54,533 nucleotides of DNA from Oscillospiraceae bacterium (GTDB lineage Bacteria > Bacillota > Clostridia > Oscillospirales > CAG-272), in assembly GCA_015065295.1 (NCBI GenBank), contig SVQN01000010.1:1-54533 (forward strand), in the 5' to 3' direction. Positions 7,428 to 13,956 of the stretch are shown here, piece by piece (the stretch's first letter is position 1; each line of letters begins with the position of its first letter). A model generated the notes under the pieces. The model saw nothing but the letters and a program-made list of their open reading frames with translations, did no database searches and was not told the DNA's origin. A program made the translations under genes and the position numbers.

Positions 7428-8630
7428 ATGAAATCTATCCGTGAAATTTATAAGGTCGGACATGGGCCATCGAGTTCGCATACGATGGGACCTCAGAAGG
7501 CAGCGGCAATTTTCCTGAACGAAAACCCGGATGCGGCGTCCTACAAGGCGATTCTGTACGGTTCGCTTGCCGAAACGGGCAAGGGACACCAGACGGACGT
7601 GGCAATTCTGGACACACTCGGACGTGACCGCTGCGAAGTTGTGTTCAACACCGACCGTACTATCGAACTTCCGCATGAAAATACCCTCGAACTGTTCGCC
7701 TACGACGCGTCCGGCGCGGAAACGGCAAAGATGCGCGTGATGTCGGTCGGCGGCGGCGATATCCGCATCGAAGGGGTTACGGCATACGATCCGCCGGAAA
7801 TCTACGAGCATTCGAGCTACACGGAAATTGCGGAATACTGCAAGAACCGGAATATGCGTCTGTCGGACTATGTGTTCGAGCATGAAGGTGAGGAAATCAA
7901 GGAATTCCTGCTGGAAATCTGGCACACGATGACGGCGGCGATCCGGGAAGGTCTGACCAAGCGCGGTACCCTTCCGGGCGGACTGAACGTCGAACGCAAG
8001 GCGCAGTACCTCTACAACCAGCGGCACATCGACGAATCCCCCAGCACCCGTGAAAACCGCATTGTCTGCGCGTACGCCTTCGCGGGAAGCGAGCAGAATG
8101 CCGACTGCGGCGTGATCGTGACGGCTCCGACCTGCGGCGCGTGCAGCGTTCTTCCGTCGGTTCTCCGCTATATGCAGGAACAGAAAAACTTCACGGACGA
8201 CCAGATCGTGAAGGCTCTGGCGGCAGGCGGTCTGATCGGCAACCTCATCAAGAAAAATGCGTCGATCTCCGGCGCGGAATGCGGCTGTCAGGCGGAAATC
8301 GGGACGGCCTGCTCGATGGCTTCGGCGGCTCTCTGCGAGCTTCATGAAATGTCCCTCGACCAGATCGAATATGCGGCGGAAGTTGCGCTGGAGCATCACC
8401 TCGGTCTGACCTGTGACCCGATCTGCGGACTGGTGCAGATTCCCTGCATCGAGCGGAACGCGGTTGCGGCGATGCGTGCAATCAACGCGCTCAGTCTGGC
8501 AAACTTCCTTTCCGAAACGCGCAAAATCTCCTTCGACATGGTGGTTCAGACAATGTACGAAACCGGACGCGACCTGAACTTCCGCTACAGAGAAACCTCC
8601 GCCGGCGGTCTGGCGAAGATTTATCAGTAA
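7428..8630 (+). CDS. sdaA: L-serine ammonia-lyase, iron-sulfur-dependent, single-chain
   Basis: The enzyme deaminates L-serine to pyruvate and ammonia using an oxygen-labile [4Fe-4S] cluster. The 400-aa chain begins with the beta-type domain, marked by the conserved GHGPSSSHTMGP at residues 12-23. It continues with the alpha-type catalytic domain, which has cysteines in APTCGACS, AECGCQAEIGTACSMA and TCDPICGLVQIPC that bind the cluster. Fusion of both halves in one chain, as in E. coli SdaA, differs from the split sdaAA/sdaAB of many Bacillota. AAGGAAGG precedes the ATG. No own promoter is evident, and a hairpin repeat lies just upstream. It points to an anaerobic amino-acid-using lifestyle. 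Confidence 0.94.
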   Translation: MKSIREIYKVGHGPSSSHTMGPQKAAAIFLNENPDAASYKAILYGSLAETGKGHQTDVAILDTLGRDRCEVVFNTDRTIELPHENTLELFAYDASGAETAKMRVMSVGGGDIRIEGVTAYDPPEIYEHSSYTEIAEYCKNRNMRLSDYVFEHEGEEIKEFLLEIWHTMTAAIREGLTKRGTLPGGLNVERKAQYLYNQRHIDESPSTRENRIVCAYAFAGSEQNADCGVIVTAPTCGACSVLPSVLRYMQEQKNFTDDQIVKALAAGGLIGNLIKKNASISGAECGCQAEIGTACSMASAALCELHEMSLDQIEYAAEVALEHHLGLTCDPICGLVQIPCIERNAVAAMRAINALSLANFLSETRKISFDMVVQTMYETGRDLNFRYRETSAGGLAKIYQ

Positions 8631-8643
8631 GAAATTAGGCTTC

Positions 8644-8819
8644 TCGGGGAGGAACTTTTTAAAAAAAGTTCCTCCCCGAACCCCTCCTCAAAAACTTTCG
8701 GGCAAATAAATAAACGAAGTGCAGCGCAAATCGGAAAGGGGTTCTTAGTCAATCCATTTGTTTAAAAGTTTTTGAAAAGGGGTTTGGGGAAAAACTTTTT
8801 GTAAAAAGTTTTTCCCCAA
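8644..8819. repeat. Inverted pair of hairpin repeats
   Basis: The left unit is a perfect stem TCGGGGAGGAACTTTTT (8644-8660) with 8661-8679, followed by the tail ACCCCTCCTCAAAAACTTTC. The right unit is the tail AAAAGTTTTTGAAAAGGGG followed by a perfect 17-bp stem, 8784-8800 with 8803-8819. The units are inverted with respect to each other and separated by ~65 bp of unique sequence. The left hairpin could terminate sdaA. There is no coding sequence in the gap. Confidence 0.85.
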
Positions 8820-8843
8820 TATCCTCATTTTCACAAAAAACTC

Positions 8844-8879
8844 TTGTACATCGGTGAACATTGTGCTAAAATGAGCACA
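8844..8879 (+). promoter_or_regulatory. Promoter with overlapping inverted repeat, ABC exporter gene
   Basis: TTGTAC (8844-8849), a 17-bp spacer and TAAAAT (8867-8872) form the promoter. The perfect inverted repeat TGTGCT-AAAATG-AGCACA (8862-8879) covers the -10 box and looks like an operator. Confidence 0.7.
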
Positions 8880-8906
8880 GAAATTCATCGAATACAGGAG
8901 TTTTTT

Positions 8907-10649
8907 ATGATTATCCGAATGCTGAAACTGGCGAAGCCGTGGTACGGCTCGCTGGTCATTACCGTAATCGCCCTCATCGGTGCATCGCTGTTAAGCCTTG
9001 TGACGCCGGAAGCCGTGCGTCGTCTGACCGCCCTGCTCGGTGAGCCTGAGAAGCTCACGACTTCGATCCTGCTGACCTACGTCGGAATCATGGTCGGCGC
9101 GTACCTGCTGCGCGGGGTCTTCCGGTTCCTCGCTCTGTGGCAGTCGCACGTCGGTGCGTGGAATTTCGTCGGCAATCTCACGTCCATGTGCTTTGACAAG
9201 CTCGAATCGCTCTCCATGCGCTACTATTCCGACAAGCAGACCGGGGAAATCATGTCCCGCATGATTAACGACACCCGTCAGCTTGAGGTGCTGATCGCGC
9301 ACTCCGTCCCCGATATGCTGACCAATATCATGATGATCCTCGGCGTGTGCGTGATGATCTTCACGATCAACCCGTGGCTCGCGCTGTACACCATGATCCC
9401 CGTCCCGTTCATCATCCTGCTGTCGCGGATTTTCATCACCAAAGTCGCGCCGCTGTTCAAAATCAATCAGGAAGTCCTCGCCGGTCTGAACGGCATGACG
9501 CAGGACAACCTCGCCGGAATGAAGGAAATTCAGGCGTTCGGCAAGGAATCCGCCGAGTCAAACCGGATGAAGGAATACTGCAAAAAGTACATCTACGTCA
9601 ATGTCCGCGCGAATTTCTATAACGGGATTTACCACCCGTCCGTGGAATTCATGACCTCCATCGGCACCGTCATCGTCATGGGCGTCGGCGGCGTATTTGC
9701 AATGCGCGGTACAATGTCCACCGCCGATATCGTCGGGTTCTTCATGTATCTCTCGCTGTTCTACGCGCCGCTGACCGCTCTCGCACGTCTCGCCGAAGAT
9801 ATTCAGGTAGCAAACGCCTGCTCCGGCCGCGTTCTGGAACTGCTCGACACCGAAAGTGAAATCAAGGAAGATGAAAATGCCGAAACTCTCCCGCGCGGAA
9901 ACGGCGAAGTTGTCTTTGAAAACGTGAATTTCAGCTACGACAAGGAAACAACCGTCATTGACGGCGTATCGTTCACCGCAAAGCCGGGTCAGATGATCGC
10001 GCTCGTCGGTGCGACCGGCGTCGGCAAGACCACGATGGTTTCCCTGCTCGAACGCTTCTATGACCCCACATCCGGACGGATTCTTCTCGACGGTCACGAT
10101 ACCCGTCACGCGACGCTGAAATCCCTGCGTGACAATCTGTCCATCGTCCTGCAGGATGTCTTCCTGTTCAACGGAACCGTGTACGACAACATCGCCTACG
10201 GCGTGGACAATCCGTCGGAGGAAAAGGTGTACGAAGCCGCGAAGATCGCCTGTGCGGACGAGTTCATCCGTGCGATGCCGGACGGTTATCAGACCATGAT
10301 CGGCGAACGAGGCGTCCGTCTCTCCGGCGGTCAGAAACAGCGCATCGCCATTGCACGCGCCGTTCTTCGGAACACACCCGTCCTGATTCTCGATGAAGCG
10401 ACCTCCGCCGTGGACAACGAAACCGAAGCGGAAATCCAGCGCGCGATCGAAAACCTGACCGGCCGCCACACGCTGATCGTCATCGCGCACCGTCTGTCCA
10501 CCGTTATGAAGGCGGACAGCATCATCGTTCTCAAGGATGGCAGAATCGCCGAACAGGGAACGCACGACGAACTGCTCGGAATGAACGGTATTTACGCCGG
10601 AATGTGCGGCATTCACGACACAGATGCCCTTATGAAACTGGAAGAATAA
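8907..10649 (+). CDS. ABC transporter ATP-binding/permease protein (exporter type)
   Basis: This 580-aa half-transporter fuses an N-terminal six-helix membrane domain (about residues 10-300) to a C-terminal nucleotide-binding domain. It has Walker A GATGVGKTT near 368 (Val replaces the usual Ser/Cys), signature LSGGQKQR near 472, Walker B VLILDEATSAVD near 491 and the H-loop IAHRLS near 525. All catalytic residues are present. Such proteins dimerise and export lipids, drugs or peptides (MsbA/LmrA group). I chose ATG 8907, preceded by ACAGGAG, over an upstream in-frame ATG that lies inside the -35 box. No partner half-transporter is adjacent, so it is probably a homodimer. The isomerase gene follows by 20 bp. 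Confidence 0.92.
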   Translation: MIIRMLKLAKPWYGSLVITVIALIGASLLSLVTPEAVRRLTALLGEPEKLTTSILLTYVGIMVGAYLLRGVFRFLALWQSHVGAWNFVGNLTSMCFDKLESLSMRYYSDKQTGEIMSRMINDTRQLEVLIAHSVPDMLTNIMMILGVCVMIFTINPWLALYTMIPVPFIILLSRIFITKVAPLFKINQEVLAGLNGMTQDNLAGMKEIQAFGKESAESNRMKEYCKKYIYVNVRANFYNGIYHPSVEFMTSIGTVIVMGVGGVFAMRGTMSTADIVGFFMYLSLFYAPLTALARLAEDIQVANACSGRVLELLDTESEIKEDENAETLPRGNGEVVFENVNFSYDKETTVIDGVSFTAKPGQMIALVGATGVGKTTMVSLLERFYDPTSGRILLDGHDTRHATLKSLRDNLSIVLQDVFLFNGTVYDNIAYGVDNPSEEKVYEAAKIACADEFIRAMPDGYQTMIGERGVRLSGGQKQRIAIARAVLRNTPVLILDEATSAVDNETEAEIQRAIENLTGRHTLIVIAHRLSTVMKADSIIVLKDGRIAEQGTHDELLGMNGIYAGMCGIHDTDALMKLEE

Positions 10650-10669
10650 TCCGAAAGGAGCAAGATACA

Positions 10670-11578
10670 ATGAAATTAGCGACAACCACCTGCGATTTCG
10701 GAATTTATCCGACCCACGAGGAACGCATCCGCCATCTGTACGACGCGGGCTTCCGCTATATCGACCTGAGTCTGTACCGCGAGGACGATCTGCGGGACTT
10801 CATGCAGCCCGGCTGGGAAGACGCCGTCCGGAAGCTGAAAGAGTTTGCGGAATCCCTCGGCATGACCTTTGTGCAGGCGCATTCCCCCGGAGGAAATCCG
10901 CTGTCCCGTGACGCAAACTGGGACAGACTGCTCGAAACAACCATCCGCTCGGTGGAAATCTGCGGCATTCTCGGAATTCCGAACACGGTTGTCCACGCAG
11001 GATGGGCAGGCGGTATCGGCAAGGAAGAATATTACGAACGGAACCGCGACTTCTATGCCCTGCTCTACCCTGCGATGGAGAAAGCCAATGTCAACGTTCT
11101 CATTGAAAACTCCGCGAAGGCGAACATGGGATCGAATTACTACTTCCTGACCGGTGCGGACATGAAGGAATTCCTGAATTATGCCGATCATCCGCTTCTC
11201 CACGCGTGCTGGGACACCGGTCACGCGAACATCGAGGGGCACCAGTATGAGGACATTGTCGCCCTCGGAGACGACCTGCACGCGCTCCACATCAACGACA
11301 ACCGGGGCAAGATGGACGAACACATGATGCCCTATCTCGGCACGATGTGCATGGACGAAGTCATGCTCGGTCTGCGGGAGATCGGCTACAAAGGCTGCTT
11401 CACGTTCGAGGGCGGCAGTACGCCCGTTCGCCGCGTAAGCTGGCCGCTGTCGAGAATGCCGTTCCGCGAAACGCCTTATTTACAGGATCCGCCGGATTTC
11501 CTGTATAACGATCTGGAACGCGCGATGTACAAAATCGGTGTTCACATTCTGAAGTCTTACGACTGTTTTGAAGAATAA
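10670..11578 (+). CDS. Sugar phosphate isomerase/epimerase family TIM-barrel protein
   Basis: The 302-aa protein belongs to the xylose-isomerase-like TIM-barrel superfamily (AP endonuclease 2 fold), which includes ketose epimerases, inosose dehydratases and hydroxypyruvate isomerases. Recognisable barrel features are GFRYIDLSL, the Glu in NVLIENSA, CWDTGHANIEG with its metal-binding Asp/His, LHINDNRG with a metal-binding His, and the C-terminal FTFEGG glutamate. These metal ligands suggest an active divalent-metal enzyme. The start ATG 10670 has GAAAGGAG seven bases upstream. It is 20 bp after the exporter gene and likely in the same operon. The substrate is undetermined. Confidence 0.85.
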   Translation: MKLATTTCDFGIYPTHEERIRHLYDAGFRYIDLSLYREDDLRDFMQPGWEDAVRKLKEFAESLGMTFVQAHSPGGNPLSRDANWDRLLETTIRSVEICGILGIPNTVVHAGWAGGIGKEEYYERNRDFYALLYPAMEKANVNVLIENSAKANMGSNYYFLTGADMKEFLNYADHPLLHACWDTGHANIEGHQYEDIVALGDDLHALHINDNRGKMDEHMMPYLGTMCMDEVMLGLREIGYKGCFTFEGGSTPVRRVSWPLSRMPFRETPYLQDPPDFLYNDLERAMYKIGVHILKSYDCFEE

Positions 11579-11585
11579 CCAAAAC

Positions 11586-11613
11586 TGCCCGTCACTCGAA
11601 AGAGCGGCGGGCA
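11586..11613. terminator. Bidirectional terminator between isomerase and pyridoxal kinase genes
   Basis: A 12-bp stem with one mismatch and a GAAA tetraloop (TGCCCGTCACTC/GAGCGGCGGGCA) lies eight bases after the isomerase stop, followed by ATTTTTAT. The pyridoxal kinase gene converges on it from the other side. Confidence 0.8.
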
Positions 11614-11619
11614 TGATTT

Positions 11620-12447
11620 TTATAACATCCTAATCAGATCGGGAATGCATTCTTCGAACTTGACGCCGTACCAGTGATTGGTATCGCCCATCGAGTGACG
11701 GATGCAGTTCACGGTATTTTCAACGGCGATCTTCATGGATTCGCCGAGCGTTTTTCCGCGAAGAAGCGCGCCGAACATGGCAGACGAGAACACATCGCCG
11801 GTACCGTGGCACTGAATGGGAAGATTTTCGGCGAAATATTCGGTGAATTCCCCTGTGGTGCTGTCGTAACCGACAACGCCCTGCGTTTTTCCATCATAAT
11901 TTACACCGGTCAGCGCGGTCGTTTCTGCACCGAGATCGGCAAGACGCTTGAGAAGATCGTGGATATAGGATTCATCATATTCACCGGGGCGGCGGAATTC
12001 CTCGCCCAGCATGAGCGTTGCTTCGGTAAGGTTGGGGACGATAATGTCCGCTTTGCCGCAGAGATGCTTCATTGCGGTGACGATCCGGTTGTCAAATCCG
12101 GTGTAGAGCTTGCCGGCATCCCCCATGACGGGATCGACAAAGACAAGCGGCGGGTTGAAATCGTTGATGAACTGTTCGATCATGGCCGCCTGTTCGGGAG
12201 AGCCGAGGTAGCCGGTATACAGTCCGTCAAAAGCAAGATGTTCTTTTTTCCAGTGCGCGGTAATCTCCGGAATGTCGGAACTGAGATCACGGAACGTATA
12301 ACCCGTGAAGCCGCCGGTATGCGTGGAAAGAACAGCGGTCGGAATCACCGCGCATTCAATCCCCATCGCAGAAATCATAGGGAGAGCAACGGTAATGGAA
12401 CATTTGCCGAAACAGGAAATATCCTGAATAGTGACTGCGCGTTTCAT
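11620..12447 (-). CDS. pdxY: Pyridoxal/pyridoxamine kinase (PfkB/ribokinase-like)
   Basis: The enzyme phosphorylates B6 vitamers in the salvage route to pyridoxal phosphate. The 275-aa protein starts MKRAVTIQDISCFGKCS and has the PdxK/PdxY-type segment AVLSTHTGGFTGYTF, FDGLYTGYLGS, the VDPVMGDAGKLY metal/phosphate loop and the catalytic GTGDVFSSAMFGALLRG anion hole near residue 220. I use ATG 12447 instead of an upstream in-frame ATG because the homologous sequence begins there; the upstream part reads through a hairpin repeat. Its own promoter lies at 12547-12575, so the repeat hairpin (12462-12493) sits in its 5' leader. Confidence 0.88.
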   Translation of the reverse strand: MKRAVTIQDISCFGKCSITVALPMISAMGIECAVIPTAVLSTHTGGFTGYTFRDLSSDIPEITAHWKKEHLAFDGLYTGYLGSPEQAAMIEQFINDFNPPLVFVDPVMGDAGKLYTGFDNRIVTAMKHLCGKADIIVPNLTEATLMLGEEFRRPGEYDESYIHDLLKRLADLGAETTALTGVNYDGKTQGVVGYDSTTGEFTEYFAENLPIQCHGTGDVFSSAMFGALLRGKTLGESMKIAVENTVNCIRHSMGDTNHWYGVKFEECIPDLIRML

Positions 12448-12461
12448 TCGATATATGTTTC

Positions 12462-12515
12462 TCGGGAAAAACTTTTTTAAAAGTTTTTCCCGAACCCCTT
12501 TCAAAAAACTTTATA
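12462..12515. repeat. Hairpin repeat in the pdxY leader
   Basis: A perfect stem TCGGGAAAAACTTTT (12462-12476) pairs with 12479-12493 and is followed by the tail ACCCCTTTCAAAAAACTTTA. It lies between the pdxY promoter and its start codon. Confidence 0.85.
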
Positions 12516-12546
12516 CTGGAAATTGTTTCAGTAAGTCTGTATTTAT

Positions 12547-12575
12547 AGTATAAACGGAATTATCAGAAAAATCAA
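12547..12575 (-). promoter_or_regulatory. sigma-A promoter of pdxY
   Basis: On the minus strand TTGATT (12575-12570), a 17-bp spacer and TATACT (12552-12547). Confidence 0.75.
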
Positions 12576-12623
12576 TTCACATTTTATACAAGTTATCGCT
12601 ATTTGGTATATAAAAAATTTAGG

Positions 12624-12658
12624 CAAAAAAACACCGTCTGTGTTTCCACAAACGGTGT
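12624..12658 (-). terminator. Rho-independent terminator of rplJ-rplL
   Basis: On the minus strand the stem ACACCGTTTGTG/CACAGACGGTGT is followed by a T-tract (TTTTTTTGCC), 23 bp past the rplL stop. Confidence 0.92.
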
Positions 12659-12681
12659 AGGAAAAGTGAATCGAGTTTAAA

Positions 12682-13059
12682 TTACTTGATTTCAACTTCT
12701 GCGCCAGCAGCGGTGAGCTTTGCCTTGATAGCTTCAGCGTCTTCCTTGGATGCGCCTTCCTTAACGGTCTTCGGAGCACCTTCAACCATTTCCTTAGCTT
12801 CCTTGAGGCCGAGGCCGGTGAGTTCACGAACAACCTTGATAACGTCGAGCTTCTTTGCGCCGAAGGACTTGAGAACTACGTCGAATTCAGTCTTTTCTTC
12901 TGCTGCGGGAGCTGCTGCGCCTGCTGCACCTGCTACTGCTACGGGAGCTGCTGCGGATACGCCGAATTCTTCTTCTACTGCCTTAACGAGGTCAGCGAGT
13001 TCGAGAATGGTAAGAGACTTGATGGATTCAAGAATCTGAAGAGACTTTTCGGATGCCAT
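12682..13059 (-). CDS. rplL: 50S ribosomal protein L7/L12
   Basis: L7/L12 forms the flexible stalk that recruits translation factors. The 125-aa protein has the dimerising N-terminal helix region ([20 protein letters not shown]), an Ala-rich hinge around residues 38-55 and the globular C-terminal domain with [25 protein letters not shown] and [16 protein letters not shown] start at MASEKS (13059), which has GGAGGAAA upstream, not at the in-frame ATG five codons earlier that overlaps that ribosome site. It follows rplJ by 77 bp and shares its promoter and leader. Confidence 0.97.
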   Translation of the reverse strand: MASEKSLQILESIKSLTILELADLVKAVEEEFGVSAAAPVAVAGAAGAAAPAAEEKTEFDVVLKSFGAKKLDVIKVVRELTGLGLKEAKEMVEGAPKTVKEGASKEDAEAIKAKLTAAGAEVEIK

Positions 13060-13136
13060 GTTTATTTCCTCCAATAATGTGTGAGTTGTTAATAAAATTT
13101 ATATAAAGGGTATGTGCTGCGGGAACCGGGGGCTGA

Positions 13137-13670
13137 TTATTCAGCGGGGGTTTCAGCAGGAGCTTCTTCGGAACCTTCGTTTTCCTTGTCGATGATTGCC
13201 TGAAGAACGTAAGCGAACTTGTAAAGCGGGCTCTGGATGCTTCCGAGGAGCTTCGCAACAAGAACTTCCTTGGACGGGATGTCAGCCAGTTCGTTAACGG
13301 TTGCAGCGTCAACAACTGCGCCTTCAAGAAGACCGCCGCGGATTTCAAAGGTTTCAACCTTTTCAGCGTATTCCTTGAGAATCTTTGCGGGAGCGATCGG
13401 ATCGTCGAAGCTGATCGCGAGAGCGTTCATACCTTCGAGCTGGGGCTTGAGGGCTTCAAAACCGGTCTGGTCGCATGCCTTGCTGATGAGAGTGTTCTTG
13501 ATAACAGCATACTTAACGTTTGCTGCACGAAGAGCCGCACGCATCTTGGTGTCGTTATCAACGGTAATGCCTTCGTATTTAACAAGAACCGCGGAAGCAG
13601 CATTACGCATATCTTCGGCAAGTGCTTCTACAACGGCTTTCTTCTGCTCTAAAATTTTCTCGCTGGGCAT
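13137..13670 (-). CDS. rplJ: 50S ribosomal protein L10
   Basis: L10 anchors the L7/L12 stalk on 23S rRNA. The 177-aa protein starts MPSEKILEQKKAVVEALAEDMRNA and keeps the conserved LVKYEGITVDNDTKMRAALR and YAVIKNTLISKA segments. Its C-terminal helix carries the L12-binding region, followed by a short acidic tail EGSEEAPAETPAE. GGAGGAAAT precedes the ATG. The upstream leader and consensus promoter match the usual rplJL autoregulated operon. Confidence 0.97.
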   Translation of the reverse strand: MPSEKILEQKKAVVEALAEDMRNAASAVLVKYEGITVDNDTKMRAALRAANVKYAVIKNTLISKACDQTGFEALKPQLEGMNALAISFDDPIAPAKILKEYAEKVETFEIRGGLLEGAVVDAATVNELADIPSKEVLVAKLLGSIQSPLYKFAYVLQAIIDKENEGSEEAPAETPAE

Positions 13671-13684
13671 TGTATTTCCTCCTT

Positions 13685-13818
13685 ATAAGGTTATAGCGGT
13701 AACAAAAAAGTCTTTCCCACACATCCGCGCGAAAAAAGACTTACATAATCCATATAAGGTCTCTCCTCGGCAGGAAGCATGTGCTTTTACTGTAACCTGC
13801 TGTCTTTGGTTCAACAAC
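13685..13818 (-). ncRNA. L10 leader (ribosomal protein L10/L12 autoregulatory mRNA element)
   Basis: The transcript from the promoter at 13826-13854 contains GACAGCAGGTTACAG ... TTCCTGCCGAGGAGAGACC, the hallmark sequence of the L10 leader, which binds the L10-L12 complex. A second hairpin pairs AAGTCTTTTTTCGCG with the GGGAAAGACTTTTTTG side just before the ribosome site and could act in attenuation. Confidence 0.85.
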
Positions 13819-13825
13819 GTGTAGT

Positions 13826-13854
13826 ATTATACCACAGCGCATCTACTTTGTCAA
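13826..13854 (-). promoter_or_regulatory. Full-consensus sigma-A promoter of rplJL
   Basis: On the minus strand TTGACA (13854-13849), exactly 17 bp, then TATAAT (13831-13826): a perfect consensus, as expected for a ribosomal protein operon. Confidence 0.93.
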
Positions 13855-13914
13855 TAGGTTTTTCGAAAAAATATTATCTTTTTTTCAAATATTTTTTCAA
13901 CAAATCCGCATGAA

Positions 13915-13941
13915 AAAGAGCCCGTAATTTACGGGCTCTTT
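13915..13941 (-). terminator. Terminator of the surface protein gene
   Basis: The inverted repeat AAAGAGCCCGTAA/TTACGGGCTCTTT is followed on the minus strand by TTTTCATG. It lies 16 bp past the stop codon. Confidence 0.85.
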
Positions 13942-13956
13942 GAGAGATTTTCTGAG

